A stretch of DNA of 64,000 nucleotides. It comes from Nitrosospira sp. GTDB lineage: Bacteria > Pseudomonadota > Gammaproteobacteria > Burkholderiales > Nitrosomonadaceae. A program made the translations under genes and the position numbers. This document shows, one piece after another, positions 55,191-64,000 of this stretch (position 1 is its first letter; each line of letters begins with the position of its first letter). Where the stretch lies: contig JACDGV010000002.1 of assembly GCA_013821425.1 (NCBI GenBank), positions 124,001-188,000 on the forward strand, given 5' to 3'. The notes under the pieces are model-generated. The model was given only the letters and a program-made list of their open reading frames with translations. It was not told the origin of the DNA and searched no databases.

Positions 55191-57332
55191 CTATTTCCTC
55201 ATACTTGGAGGCCTGACAGCCTTCTTGGGAATAATCCCTGACTCTGGTTCAACAAACCCCACGAACAGCTTGTTTTTCAACCGCTTTATCTCATCTCGAT
55301 ATTCAGCCGCTTTCTCAAATTCCAGATTCTTTGCAGCATCGAGCATTTGCTTCTCCCACTGTTTTATTTCCTTCGCGAGTTGCATTTCACTCATGGAATC
55401 ATAGTGGGCCTGCACTTGAGCAGCTTTGAGTTGCTGCTGAGCCGTTTCAATATTGTAAATTCCGTCAATCAGGTCTTTGACTCGTTTATGCACACTACGG
55501 GGTGTAATGCCATGCTTCTGGTTAAATAATATTTGCTTGTTGCGCCGGCGTTCAGTTTCGCCCATTGCGCGGTGCATCGAATCTGTGACCCTGTCCGCGT
55601 ATAGAAGGGCGGTACCATTAATATGGCGCGCCGCACGGCCTATCGTTTGTATTAATGAGCGTTCCGAACGCAGGAAGCCTTCCTTATCGGCGTCCAGTAT
55701 GGCCACGAGAGAGACTTCTGGGATATCCAGGCCCTCACGCAGCAGATTGATACCCACCAGCACGTCGAATTTTCCCAACCGCAGGTCTCGAATGATTTCT
55801 ACTCGTTCCACAGTATCTATGTCGGAGTGCAGGTAGCGCACCTTTATACCGTGGTCCGACAAATAATCCGTCAAGTCCTCCGCCATGCGTTTGGTTAGCG
55901 TCGTTACCAGTACGCGCTCATCCCGAGCGGTACGCAGAGTGATCTCTGACATAACATCGTCGACCTGGGTAGTGGCAGGGCGCACCTCTATCTGCGGGTC
56001 CACAAGTCCGGTCGGGCGCACCAGTTGCTCCACCACTTGCCCGCTGTGCACCCGCTCGAACTCCGCCGGCGTGGCTGATATAAACACCGTTTGCGGCATA
56101 ATTTCCCTGAACTCGTCAAAGCGCAATGGTCTATTGTCCAGCGCTGAAGGAAGCCTGAAACCATAATCCACCAGGTTTTCCTTACGCGAGCGGTCCCCCT
56201 TGTACATGCCACCTACCTGCGGGATGGTGACGTGGCTTTCGTCGATCACCATCAGGGTGTGGGGAGGCAGATAATCCATCAGGGTAGGTGGCGGCTGTCC
56301 CGGTTTCTTCCCGGATAGATGCCGGGAATAGTTCTCGATACCTTTACAGAAACCGAGTTCGTTAAGCATTTCGAGGTCGAAACGGGTGCGTTGTTCGATA
56401 CGCTGAAGTTCAACCAGCTTATTGTGCTGGTGAAAAAAATCTATACGCTCCGCCAACTCGGCCTTGATCGTGTCTATCGCGCGCAGTGTAGTGCTTCTGG
56501 GGGTTACATAATGGCTCGACGGATATACCGTATAGCGCGACACTCTTTTCAAGGTGTGTCCGGTGAGCGGATCGAATAGCGTCATGCTTTCCACTTCATC
56601 GTCAAATAACGATAAACGCACCGCGGTTTCGGAGCTCTCTGCCGGAAAAATATCCAGCACGTCTCCCCTCACCCGGAACGTTCCACGGGCGAATTCGAAT
56701 TCGTTGCGCTCATATTGCATTTCTGTCAGACGCTGTATCGCTTCCCGTTGAGTAATTTTTTCGTGTTCGCGCAAATGCAGGATCATGCCATGATAATCTA
56801 CCGGATCGCCTATGCCGTAGATGCACGAAACAGTAGCAACGATAATGGCATCATCACGCTCAAGGAGGGACTTGGTGGCCGATAGGCGCATTTGCTCGAT
56901 GTGCTCATTGATGGCGGAATCCTTCTCGATAAACAGGTCGCGTGAAGGAACGTAGGCTTCAGGCTGATAATAGTCGTAATAGGACACGAAATACTCGACA
57001 GCATTTTCCGGGAAGAACTCCCGCATTTCGGCATAGAGTTGGGCTGCCAAGGTTTTGTTCGGTGCCATGATAATGGCCGGGCGACCCAACCGCGCGATTA
57101 CGTGAGCCACGGTGAAGGTCTTGCCGGACCCGGTCACCCCGAGTAGGGTCTGAAAAGCGAGGCCATCCTCTATCCCCTCCATCAGCTTTTCGATCGCTTC
57201 AGGCTGATCGCCGGCTGGTTCGAATAACTGATGCAATTTAAACGGGCTATTGGGGAAGGTAATGATCACAGGTATAATTCGCGGGCTCAATTTTTCGAAT
57301 TTCAATTTCTTGTCTTGCGCCAATTTTATCAT
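55191..57332 (-). CDS. uvrB: excinuclease ABC subunit B
   Basis: Damage-verification helicase of nucleotide excision repair. Walker [17 protein letters not shown], the beta-hairpin [40 protein letters not shown] and the C-terminal UVR coiled coil ([20 protein letters not shown]). 713 residues from ATG 57332. E. coli UvrB is 673, and homology starts at [17 protein letters not shown], so a GTG at 57269 (residue 22) may be the true start; ribosome sites are weak for both. Divergent from the aminotransferase gene. Confidence 0.97.
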   Translation of the reverse strand: MIKLAQDKKLKFEKLSPRIIPVIITFPNSPFKLHQLFEPAGDQPEAIEKLMEGIEDGLAFQTLLGVTGSGKTFTVAHVIARLGRPAIIMAPNKTLAAQLYAEMREFFPENAVEYFVSYYDYYQPEAYVPSRDLFIEKDSAINEHIEQMRLSATKSLLERDDAIIVATVSCIYGIGDPVDYHGMILHLREHEKITQREAIQRLTEMQYERNEFEFARGTFRVRGDVLDIFPAESSETAVRLSLFDDEVESMTLFDPLTGHTLKRVSRYTVYPSSHYVTPRSTTLRAIDTIKAELAERIDFFHQHNKLVELQRIEQRTRFDLEMLNELGFCKGIENYSRHLSGKKPGQPPPTLMDYLPPHTLMVIDESHVTIPQVGGMYKGDRSRKENLVDYGFRLPSALDNRPLRFDEFREIMPQTVFISATPAEFERVHSGQVVEQLVRPTGLVDPQIEVRPATTQVDDVMSEITLRTARDERVLVTTLTKRMAEDLTDYLSDHGIKVRYLHSDIDTVERVEIIRDLRLGKFDVLVGINLLREGLDIPEVSLVAILDADKEGFLRSERSLIQTIGRAARHINGTALLYADRVTDSMHRAMGETERRRNKQILFNQKHGITPRSVHKRVKDLIDGIYNIETAQQQLKAAQVQAHYDSMSEMQLAKEIKQWEKQMLDAAKNLEFEKAAEYRDEIKRLKNKLFVGFVEPESGIIPKKAVRPPSMRK

Positions 57333-57367
57333 GCGGCCGCAACCCGCATCGGTATAAGGAAATTATC

Positions 57368-58594
57368 GTGAACCTCTCGAAGCGCGTTCGGACCATCAAG
57401 CCCTCCCCTACCCTCGCCGTTACCGCGCGAGCGGCCAAGCTCAAGGCGGAAGGCAAGGACATTATCGGACTGGGTGCCGGGGAACCGGATTTCGATACGC
57501 CGCAGCATATCAAGGATGCGGCAATTGCCGCCATTAACCGGGGCTTCACCAAATACACCGCGGTGGGCGGCACTCCTGGCCTCAAGAGCGCCATCATTTC
57601 AAAATTCAAACGCGAAAACGGGTTCGATTACAGCCCGCGGCAAATACTGGTTTCATGCGGCGGCAAGCAAAGTTTCTTCAATTTAACGCTTTCGGTCATT
57701 AACCCAGGCGATGAAGTCATCATACCTGCCCCCTACTGGGTATCGTATCCGGACATCGTGCTGATTGCCGAAGGGAAGCCAATCATCGTCGAGGCAGGTA
57801 TAGAGCAGGGGTTCAAGGTTACCGCGGCACAACTGGAAAAAGCCATTACCCGTCGCACAAGAATGTTCGTTATCAACAGCCCCAGCAATCCTTCCGGCGG
57901 AGTGTACACCTCGGACGAGCTTGAAGCCCTGGGTAACGTACTACTCAAATACCCCGACATCCTGATCGCTACCGATGACATGTACGAGCATATCCTGCTC
58001 ACCGGCGGAAAGTTCGTGAACATACTCAATGCCTGCCCTGACTTGTATTCCCGCACGGTGGTGCTGAACGGAGTGTCAAAGGCCTATGCAATGACAGGAT
58101 GGCGCATCGGTTATTGCGGCGGTCCGGAGCATGTCATTACCGCTATGGAGAATGTGCAGTCCCAGAGCACCTCGAACCCCGCCTCCATTTCGCAAGCTGC
58201 CGCGGAAGCGGCGCTTAATGGCGATCAAACCTGTATTGCGCCCATGGTAGCCGCGTTCAGGGAACGTAACCGGTTCGTAACCAACGCACTCAACGTCATC
58301 CCCGGCATTCAGTGTCTTTTATCAGAAGGCGCGTTCTACGCCTTTGCTGACGTCCGAAAAGCAATTGGCGAACTACACGCCGGGGGAGTAATCACGGATG
58401 GTAGCGATATAGCCTTCAGCGAGTATCTATTGGAATATGCGGGGGTCGCGGTAGTGCCAGGGTCGGCTTTTGGCAGCGAAGGGTATATCCGTCTCTCTTT
58501 CGCAACTGCCATGGCCAATCTGGAAAATGCACTAGGACGTATCGCAAAAGCCCTGGCCCGAGGCAAAGCCGGCCATGGCTGCCACCAACTTTAG
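57368..58594 (+). CDS. PLP-dependent class I aminotransferase (aspartate type)
   Basis: 408 residues. Seen: LSKRVRTIKPSPTLAVTARA, IIGLGAGEPDFDTPQHIKDA, VGGTPGLKSAIISKF, NSPSNPSGGVYTSDELEALG, ATDDMYEHI and the PLP Lys in LNGVSKAYAMTGWRIGYCGG. Closest in pattern to AspC/AatA enzymes of the Ib group, making aspartate, and prephenate-derived arogenate in some. An ATG at 57368 follows aaggaa. Divergent from uvrB; no operon seen. Confidence 0.94.
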   Translation: MNLSKRVRTIKPSPTLAVTARAAKLKAEGKDIIGLGAGEPDFDTPQHIKDAAIAAINRGFTKYTAVGGTPGLKSAIISKFKRENGFDYSPRQILVSCGGKQSFFNLTLSVINPGDEVIIPAPYWVSYPDIVLIAEGKPIIVEAGIEQGFKVTAAQLEKAITRRTRMFVINSPSNPSGGVYTSDELEALGNVLLKYPDILIATDDMYEHILLTGGKFVNILNACPDLYSRTVVLNGVSKAYAMTGWRIGYCGGPEHVITAMENVQSQSTSNPASISQAAAEAALNGDQTCIAPMVAAFRERNRFVTNALNVIPGIQCLLSEGAFYAFADVRKAIGELHAGGVITDGSDIAFSEYLLEYAGVAVVPGSAFGSEGYIRLSFATAMANLENALGRIAKALARGKAGHGCHQL

Positions 58595-58813
58595 CACCTT
58601 CTTTTCTTGCAGCGAGGCCGCTCGCGGGAGGCGCAATAAGTTGTATATTTACTCGCGCTTGCGATCACGTCAGAAGTGTTCACGACTGCGACAAAAACCC
58701 GTTTAGCACGGTTCATCGCAGACAGCGGTACCGGAAGTACCGAACGGGTGGCTGGCTGAACGGTATCTCGGCGCACCGATTTTGCCCCCCACAGGGACCA
58801 TCAGGTTCTCTTC

Positions 58814-59902
58814 TTACCAGTATCCGGGCGGCACCATGTAGAGCCCGGTATCCCATTTCCATTGACGAATGGGATTTTCAGTCATCGCATCCTTATCGTC
58901 AGGCTGCGCGGTCCAATGGAAATCACACACGCTGCCCTGGTGGCCGACAAAGGTGTGGACCCCGCCATTCGCAACACCAGCAAAAAACGGCACGTTCTCA
59001 AGCTTTTCAAGAAGTGCTTCGGTGTCGCTATTCGGGGTGACCTCACGGTAGCCAGTGATGACTGCGTCGCAGCGCACGCCGATCGATCCCGGAACCGGTG
59101 ATTTCCAAACCCGTGCCTTGGCCTTTGCCATGTTAAGTGCAGCCAGTTTCTCCCGCTCTCCGGAATCCCCCAGATCGTCTGCCGTTCTGGGGCAGTAAAA
59201 CACAGCCGTCCAATCGTCTTTCTGCAGTTCCTCGCAGAGAACCGTGCCACGGAGGTCCGCCTCCTTCACTCTGCTGTTTATCTCGGCAAAACGGACCTTG
59301 TTGCCCGCGCCTTCGTACGCTGCTTTCACGTTTTCAAGCACCCAGCCGATACAGGAGCTCTCCTTAATGCGGGACGCCTGGCCGGACGCGTTTTCTATGA
59401 CGACAAATCCGTGCCCGAGGGATGCCATCCGCCAGTTACCCAGGCTCATCGCATCTATCCGATTTTGCAGCGTGGAACGGTCGCCCCTTAGAATGGCGTC
59501 ATGGAAAGGCGAATGATCGCCGTAGTAGAGCCCCACCCCGGTATTCTCAATGGCAGTCCTGTGAGCATTACTGTTGTCCGAAATACTTTTGTCACCGAGT
59601 TCCGCCAGCTTCCTCCAATTCACCATTTCGCCGTCGGTAGCGTCAGAATTTCGCGTCTCAGTGAACAACCATTCGGCGATCGATAAGGCCGGTGCGTCCG
59701 ATATGGTATTGACGTTGCCATCATGGTCGTAGTTATCGATGACCTCCCACAGTTTCTCCAAATTCTGTCCGGTTCCCGAGATAACGCCATTACCAGTGAT
59801 GCCGCGCAAGTCCAGTTCCGGATACGCGGTTCGCAACGCGACGGTATCAATCAATTTTCCCTTTAAACGATTGATGAAAGTAGCATGGTCGAGTGAAGGC
59901 AT
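58814..59902 (-). CDS. unknown 362-residue protein
   Basis: ATG at 59902 is chosen because aggagacataaa lies directly upstream; the frame is open to 60190 but the extra part is the low-complexity repeat. The protein (MPSLDHATFINRLKGKLIDT, ELDLRGITGNGVISGTGQNL, EVIDNYDHDGNVNTISDA) has no signal peptide or membrane helix. The N-terminal DYDHDGN-like string could be an EF-hand-like calcium loop. Later motifs include GLYYGDHSPFHDAILRGDRS and VFYCPRTADDLGDSGEREKL. No family recognised. An A/G repeat lies about 30 bases before the start. Confidence 0.75.
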   Translation of the reverse strand: MPSLDHATFINRLKGKLIDTVALRTAYPELDLRGITGNGVISGTGQNLEKLWEVIDNYDHDGNVNTISDAPALSIAEWLFTETRNSDATDGEMVNWRKLAELGDKSISDNSNAHRTAIENTGVGLYYGDHSPFHDAILRGDRSTLQNRIDAMSLGNWRMASLGHGFVVIENASGQASRIKESSCIGWVLENVKAAYEGAGNKVRFAEINSRVKEADLRGTVLCEELQKDDWTAVFYCPRTADDLGDSGEREKLAALNMAKAKARVWKSPVPGSIGVRCDAVITGYREVTPNSDTEALLEKLENVPFFAGVANGGVHTFVGHQGSVCDFHWTAQPDDKDAMTENPIRQWKWDTGLYMVPPGYW

Positions 59903-59930
59903 TTTATGTCTCCTGGTAGTCAAGGCAAGT

Positions 59931-59971
59931 GGAAAAGGGGGAAAGGGGAAAGGGGGAAAGGGGGAAAGGGG
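59931..59971 (-). repeat. AAAGGGGG-type simple repeat upstream of the unknown gene
   Basis: About five imperfect copies of an 8-base unit (gggggaaa with 4-5 G) in 41 bases, read as CCCCTTT on the coding strand, ending 29 bases before the ATG at 59902. Such tracts change length by slippage. Its position next to the ribosome site region could alter promoter spacing. Confidence 0.85.
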
Positions 59972-60379
59972 CGGGATTGTAATAACGGTTCCCGATTCCT
60001 TTCGTTCGTTATTTACTTTAGCAGCAATCCGGAAGATTTCAATGTTCGTTTCAATCGAGCAATGCAATGGTGAGCTTCCATACCTGATGAGATCATCAAG
60101 GCAGTTAAACGGAAAACGGCAGGACTCAGCAGTCCGTGGCAACACGTGCAAGATGAGCGCGGAAAGCGGCGACTGCAAGCACAAGCCCATCAGCGAAAAC
60201 TCGCTATCAGCGCGGAGAAAGGCAGGGGCCTACAGATCGCAGACGCAAAACGGTTCTATTTAGCTATTGACGCCTCCGATCAGGGCCTATAGTCTCTTAA
60301 AGAGAACTGTCAAGTAAATCGAGATATGATCTGGCAAGGGACCCTGCTCGCCCCCCCTTCCTACCCTTGAAGACTATTA

Positions 60380-60536
60380 TCTGGTTCAGAATGGACAATT
60401 GTTCGCGATAAATGCGCTGCCCGAACCAAACTCCCTTGTCTTGCTGGGGATCGGCCTCACCGGATTTGCGGTCATGCGTCGCGCTATCAGACCGTCCCGC
60501 TTCATTGCGATGCGTCGGGTGGCACTTTGCGGGTAG
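60380..60536 (+). pseudogene. orphan PEP-CTERM tail
   Basis: A forward frame without any start reads LEDYYLVQNGQLFAINALPE and PNSLVLLGIGLTGFAVMRRA, ending RFIAMRRVALCG*. LPEPNSLVLLGIGLTGFA followed by RR is an exosortase sorting signal. No upstream coding sequence belongs to it, so it is the tail of a lost gene. It overlaps the end of fliR on the other strand. The gap 59972-60379 contains nothing else supported. Confidence 0.8.
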
Positions 60537-61308
60537 AAGCCGCTGTTTCCAGCATGACTTCCAGTCCTTCCGCTATGAGTCGCTCGATCACCGGAGTAAA
60601 ATAAGCAAGTGACAGCATCAATGTCACCATCCCTACCATAAGAGTAATCGGGAAACCTACTGCAAAAACATTGAGTTGGGGAGATGCGCGGGTCAAAATG
60701 CCGAGCGCCAGATTGGTAATCAGGAGCGCGGCGACCACAGGTAAGGAGAGTTGCAGGCCCGCGAGGAAAATTTTGCCTCCCCAATCCGCCAGATTTTTCC
60801 AACCCGCAGCGGAGAACGGCTCGGCAGAGATGGGAAACGCGTAAAAACTCTCAGCCAGCACCGATAGCATCAGCAGATGACCATTCAGGGAGAGGAACGT
60901 CAGGGCGGCGAACAGGCCAAGGAATTTTCCCATCACGAGCGTACTGCCATCACTGTGTTGAGTAAAAAAGGTCGCAAACCCCAAGCCCATTTGCAGCCCC
61001 GCTATCTCACCAGCCATTTCCACCGCGCTGAACACGATACGCATCGCAAGACCCATTGCCAGCCCTATCACGACTTGCTGCCCCAGCACGAATAATCCTT
61101 CGACTGACCCCGGTTCGACTCTTGGCATCGGCCCGATCGCGGGCGCTACGACCAACGTAATGAGAACACCGAGCCCGATCTTCACGCGCATGGGGATTGC
61201 GATGTTCCCCAGAACCGGCGCCATTGCCAGCAGCGCCAGGATGCGGGTTAGCGGCCACAAGAACGCGGTCAGCCATGCGTGAAGATCGGCGGAGCTGAAG
61301 GTAATCAT
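60502..61308 (-). CDS. fliR: flagellar export protein FliR
   Basis: 268-residue membrane protein of the flagellar type III export gate. Hydrophobic segments include FLWPLTRILALLAMAPVLGN, IGLGVLITLVVAPAIGPMP, LFVLGQQVVIGLAMGLAMRI and LPVVAALLITNLALGILTRA, then SPQLNVFAVGFPITLMVGMV, which is conserved. It is the last gene of fliMNOPQR here. Its C-terminus overlaps an orphan PEP-CTERM tail on the other strand. Confidence 0.96.
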   Translation of the reverse strand: MITFSSADLHAWLTAFLWPLTRILALLAMAPVLGNIAIPMRVKIGLGVLITLVVAPAIGPMPRVEPGSVEGLFVLGQQVVIGLAMGLAMRIVFSAVEMAGEIAGLQMGLGFATFFTQHSDGSTLVMGKFLGLFAALTFLSLNGHLLMLSVLAESFYAFPISAEPFSAAGWKNLADWGGKIFLAGLQLSLPVVAALLITNLALGILTRASPQLNVFAVGFPITLMVGMVTLMLSLAYFTPVIERLIAEGLEVMLETAASTRKVPPDASQ

Positions 61309-61365
61309 CTAGGGGAAGTTCAATCGATCGGACGTCCGGAGTCTCCTGTAGAGTTTGTTCAACTA

Positions 61366-61635
61366 CTATCCCACCGCCGTCGGGATTCCCTCCAGCACTT
61401 CCCGCATATAATCAGTCATTACCGAAAGCATCCACGGCCCGGCCAGGACAAGAGTCGCAAATAGCGCTACCAACTTGGGAATAAAGGATAAGGTCATCTC
61501 GTTGATCTGCGTTGCAGCCTGGAAAATACTCACCAGCAAGCCTGTAGCCAGCGCAGCCAGTAGCAGCGGCGCGGAAACTAACAGGGTTATCTCCATGGCC
61601 TTCTGGCCCAATGTCATTACGCTTTCAGGGGTCAT
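61366..61635 (-). CDS. fliQ: flagellar export protein FliQ
   Basis: 89 residues (family standard) from ATG 61635; a TTG six codons earlier is less likely. Two membrane helices: AMEITLLVSAPLLLAALATG and PKLVALFATLVLAGPWMLSV, with FQAATQINEMTLSFIPK between, the FliQ signature. Works with FliP and FliR as the export channel. Confidence 0.96.
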   Translation of the reverse strand: MTPESVMTLGQKAMEITLLVSAPLLLAALATGLLVSIFQAATQINEMTLSFIPKLVALFATLVLAGPWMLSVMTDYMREVLEGIPTAVG

Positions 61636-61708
61636 GTTGTTTTTCTCTTCCAAGAGGGTGGGAAGCCAAGCCCGGTGAGGACGTGAGTTTTCCTGTTTTG
61701 TGTCGCCG

Positions 61709-62482
61709 TCAATAGAAACTCTCCGCCAGTGATCCGATCAGCATATGCCAGCCATCGACCAGCACGAACAGCATAATTTTGAACGGTAATGCCACGAGGG
61801 CGGGCGATACCATCATCATGCCCATGGACATCAGCACGGAAGCGACGACCATGTCGATAATAAGAAAGGGAATGAATACCGTAAAGCCGATCTGAAAGGC
61901 GGTTTTCAGTTCACTGGTGACAAATGCCGGAACTAGTATTCGCAACGGCACGTCTTCGGGGCCGTTCAGTAGCGGACCACCGGAGAGCTTGACGAACAGT
62001 GCCAGATCCGGCTCCCGCGTCTGTTTCATCATAAAAGCTTTGAGGGGGGCCGCGCCCTTGTCCAATGCCTGCGCCATCGTAATTTTGTCTTCAGTGTAAG
62101 GCTGGTACGCATCCTCGTGAATTCTGTCGAACACAGGACCCATTACAAAAAAAGTAAGAAACAGGGCGAGCCCGACGAGTACCTGGTTGGGCGGCGAAGA
62201 CTGGGTGCCGAGCGCCTGGCGCAGCAACGAGAGCACGATGATTATGCGGGTAAAGCCTGTCATCATCAGCAGAGCGGCCGGGAGGAAGGTGAGTGCCGTC
62301 AGCAACAGCAGGGTTTGGAGGCTTATCGAATAGTTTTGTCCACCGCCCGGGGTGGGCGTGCTGGTGAACGCCGGCAAACCGGAAGTCTGCGCCAGCGCTA
62401 ATAAAGGCGCGGCAAGCAAGGCTACTCCCAGAATGATTCCTGATGCGGTTCGCGCCAGAAACGGAACGCCATTATTTGACAT
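61709..62482 (-). CDS. fliP: flagellar export protein FliP
   Basis: 257 residues from ATG 62482, overlapping the fliO stop by 11 bases; the frame is open further upstream. An N-terminal signal ([17 protein letters not shown]) is followed by [60 protein letters not shown] and [20 protein letters not shown], all core FliP motifs. Confidence 0.96.
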   Translation of the reverse strand: MSNNGVPFLARTASGIILGVALLAAPLLALAQTSGLPAFTSTPTPGGGQNYSISLQTLLLLTALTFLPAALLMMTGFTRIIIVLSLLRQALGTQSSPPNQVLVGLALFLTFFVMGPVFDRIHEDAYQPYTEDKITMAQALDKGAAPLKAFMMKQTREPDLALFVKLSGGPLLNGPEDVPLRILVPAFVTSELKTAFQIGFTVFIPFLIIDMVVASVLMSMGMMMVSPALVALPFKIMLFVLVDGWHMLIGSLAESFY

Positions 62483-63020
62483 GTTGTTCACCGTCGCGCC
62501 TTTCCGCCACCTGCCTGAGCCAACCGGGAAAAGGAGCATGGGTTCCGACGTCGCTGCCAGCGGTAATCTCGCCTTTAGGCATGCTATGCAATGCCGTTAC
62601 ATGGCCGGGCGCCACGCCGATGACCAGCCAGGTGTCGGCAACTTCCACCAGCACCACTCGCTCACGCTGCCCAACTACTGAACTGCCGATAATCTTGACG
62701 GCGGCAGCAGCGCTTCGCTGCATGCCGGCAAAGCGCCTAAGCAGCCAGGCACAGCCCGCGATCACGGCAAGCACGACCACCAGACCGAGCATAACCTGGA
62801 GCATGCCCCCGTAGGAGGCGGAAGTGTTGCTTGCTACCTTCGTTGCCTCGATCGCATGGGCTAGCGTGCCGGAAAGCCAAAATACCGCAGCAGTGAGAAA
62901 ACTCGTTCCCCGAGCGCAATTCCGGCAACGCAATGGCCCGCCATGTTGGAATAATTTATTTCTAATGGTGCTCATTCTGAAGTCAGGCCTGCTTGCGCTG
63001 CCGTCGGAGGAGATGTTCAT
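62472..63020 (-). CDS. fliO: flagellar protein FliO
   Basis: 182 residues from ATG 63020; the start is uncertain (ATG 62975 also in frame). A signal-like segment ([17 protein letters not shown]) precedes a membrane helix ([20 protein letters not shown]) and the FliO domain ([37 protein letters not shown]). It stabilises FliP during assembly. Sits between fliN and fliP as usual. Confidence 0.88.
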   Translation of the reverse strand: MNISSDGSASRPDFRMSTIRNKLFQHGGPLRCRNCARGTSFLTAAVFWLSGTLAHAIEATKVASNTSASYGGMLQVMLGLVVVLAVIAGCAWLLRRFAGMQRSAAAAVKIIGSSVVGQRERVVLVEVADTWLVIGVAPGHVTALHSMPKGEITAGSDVGTHAPFPGWLRQVAERRDGEQHVK

Positions 63021-63054
63021 GTTGTTCACGTTTTCGGTGTGAGGGCTTGGCGGT

Positions 63055-63510
63055 TTAGCGGTTGAGCTTGCGAATCCGCTCGCTGGGAGTGATGATGTCA
63101 GTGAGCCGGATTCCGAATTTTTCGTTGACCACCACCACCTCGCCCTGGGCAATCAGATACCCGTTCACCAGCACATCCATTGGCTCGCCTGCCAGGCCAT
63201 CAAGTTCCACGACCGAACCCTGGGCCAGTTGGAGAAGATTCTTGATCGCAATTTTGGTGCGCCCCAACTGCACGGTGAGCTGAACCGGTATGTCCATAAT
63301 CATGTCCATGTCATGATTAGCCGTTGCCTTTTGCGGGCTCGTGAATTGTTCGAAAATCGGAGAAGAGGCGGCATCTGCTGTGCCGGTCTTGGTATTTTCC
63401 TGCTCCGCCACACGAGCTGCCGGATTTATATTTTTTGTGGACACGTCAGTTACCTCAGGTTTATTCGTGAAGGGTCGCCTCGAAAGGTTGCGGCGGTCAT
63501 CCGGGTTCAT
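63055..63510 (-). CDS. fliN: flagellar switch protein FliN
   Basis: 151 residues. Variable acidic/Ala-rich N-terminal part, then the SpoA-type domain: IMDIPVQLTVQLGRTKIAIK, NLLQLAQGSVVELDGLAGEP, DVLVNGYLIAQGEVVVVNEK and FGIRLTDIITPSERIRKLN. Part of the C-ring with FliM and FliG. Overlaps the fliM stop by 4 bases. Confidence 0.96.
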   Translation of the reverse strand: MNPDDRRNLSRRPFTNKPEVTDVSTKNINPAARVAEQENTKTGTADAASSPIFEQFTSPQKATANHDMDMIMDIPVQLTVQLGRTKIAIKNLLQLAQGSVVELDGLAGEPMDVLVNGYLIAQGEVVVVNEKFGIRLTDIITPSERIRKLNR

Positions 63511-64000
63511 TCGTTACTCGCAGAAGTGAGCATCTTTTCCATGCGCAGCGCATACCGGCCGTTGGAAATTCCATACCGGCATTCCATCACGGGTACGCCG
63601 TCCACGCTTGCGGTTACGAATTCCGGTATATCCAGGGGAATCATATCTCCCACCTGCATGTTGAGTATTTGATCGAGCCTCACCTGCACATGCGTCAGGT
63701 TTACCAGCATCGTAACCTCCGCCGACTGTACCTGTTTCGACAAACGGCCGACCCATCGCTTGTCGACCTCCAGCGCCTCGCCCTGCACACTGCTGGAGAG
63801 AAGGTCGCGAATCGGTTCGAGAATGGAATACGGCATGCAAATGTGCATCTCTCCTACTACCGTCCCAAAATTGACTTCGAATGAGGTGGCAACGACAACT
63901 TCGTTAGGTGTGGCAACATTCGCAAAATGGGTATTTGTTTCGGCGCGAACATATTCGAACTCGATCGGATAAACGGGATGCCATGACTTGCTATAGCTGT
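63507..64000 (-). CDS. fliM: flagellar motor switch protein FliM, N-terminal part outside window
   Basis: Open from the window edge to a stop at 63507; 164 codons of the C-terminal part are present. Seen: VVVATSFEVNFGTVVGEMHI, CMPYSILEPIRDLLSS, VNLTHVQVRLDQILNMQVGD and MIPLDIPEFVTASVDGVPV. Binds CheY-P and forms the C-ring. First gene of the string in view; the CheY-binding N-terminus is not visible. Confidence 0.96.
   Translation of the reverse strand, partial: SYSKSWHPVYPIEFEYVRAETNTHFANVATPNEVVVATSFEVNFGTVVGEMHICMPYSILEPIRDLLSSSVQGEALEVDKRWVGRLSKQVQSAEVTMLVNLTHVQVRLDQILNMQVGDMIPLDIPEFVTASVDGVPVMECRYGISNGRYALRMEKMLTSASNE

Noticed and set aside
59903-60190. N-terminal extension of the unknown 362-residue protein
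   Set aside because: The extension translates the simple repeat into Pro/Phe runs, and a good ribosome site sits at the ATG 59902.
54579-61354. 13-bp exact match tctcctgtagagt at 54579-54591 and 61342-61354
   Set aside because: Too short to be meaningful over this length; no further copies or shared context found.

Overview
The window looks like the chromosome of an ammonia-oxidising betaproteobacterium close to Nitrosospira. This is an inference. It rests on a red-type (form IC) RuBisCO operon with cbbX and a divergent cbbR, PEP-CTERM proteins, a heavy copper-handling gene load, and betaproteobacterial housekeeping genes (hrpA, tmk-holB-tatD, uvrB, fliMNOPQR). No rRNA, tRNA or CRISPR array was found.

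Layout. 1-8.2 kb is a metal region: the 3' part of a CusA-type RND pump, a CusF-like copper protein, a four-gene ABC locus resembling the Vibrio zinc locus zrg (DUF2796, ATPase, FtsX-type permease, DUF3299), and a Cys-rich copper storage protein. 8.4-17.1 kb is foreign DNA. It interrupts an SDR-epimerase gene after about 28 codons and carries a GC-rich three-gene operon of unknown function (8456-15168), a dead IS6-family element and a ParB fragment. 17.1-19.9 kb is a gene graveyard: the rest of the epimerase, a deleted and frameshifted vitamin K epoxide reductase-like gene, a TIGR03118 relic, a degenerate repeat array and the tail of a CopA ATPase. 19.9-24 kb holds small metal-related or envelope genes, an HxlR regulator with a clear double operator, a DUF3293 protein and a YeaD-type mutarotase.

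24-41 kb is mainly core genome: hrpA, a stand-alone protein resembling the N-terminal part of Tc-toxin A subunits, msrB-msrA, tmk-holB-tatD-ankyrin, an SDR next to a broken wrbA, a RelE-like/XRE toxin-antitoxin pair and a quinone oxidoreductase. 41-48 kb contains a flavin monooxygenase and the carbon-fixation cluster cbbL-cbbS-cbbX with divergent cbbR. A dyad in the cbbL-cbbR gap is the likely CbbR site.

48-55 kb is accessory: a glycosyltransferase, a broken MqsA-like zinc-finger gene, a TetR/metallo-hydrolase pair with a perfect 20-bp operator (the hydrolase carries an N-terminal frameshift), a sterol desaturase-like enzyme, a candidate small RNA, a PEP-CTERM protein with an internal 24-bp repeat, and an NrfJ-like protein. 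55-64 kb has uvrB and a divergent aminotransferase, an unknown 362-residue protein preceded by a G-rich simple repeat, an orphan PEP-CTERM tail, and the flagellar export genes fliR, Q, P, O, N and M (fliM runs off the window).

The best candidate for an undescribed system is the GC-rich operon at 8456-15168. Its proteins match no family I can name with confidence. Its placement inside a broken gene, with IS6 and ParB debris, points to acquisition by transfer.
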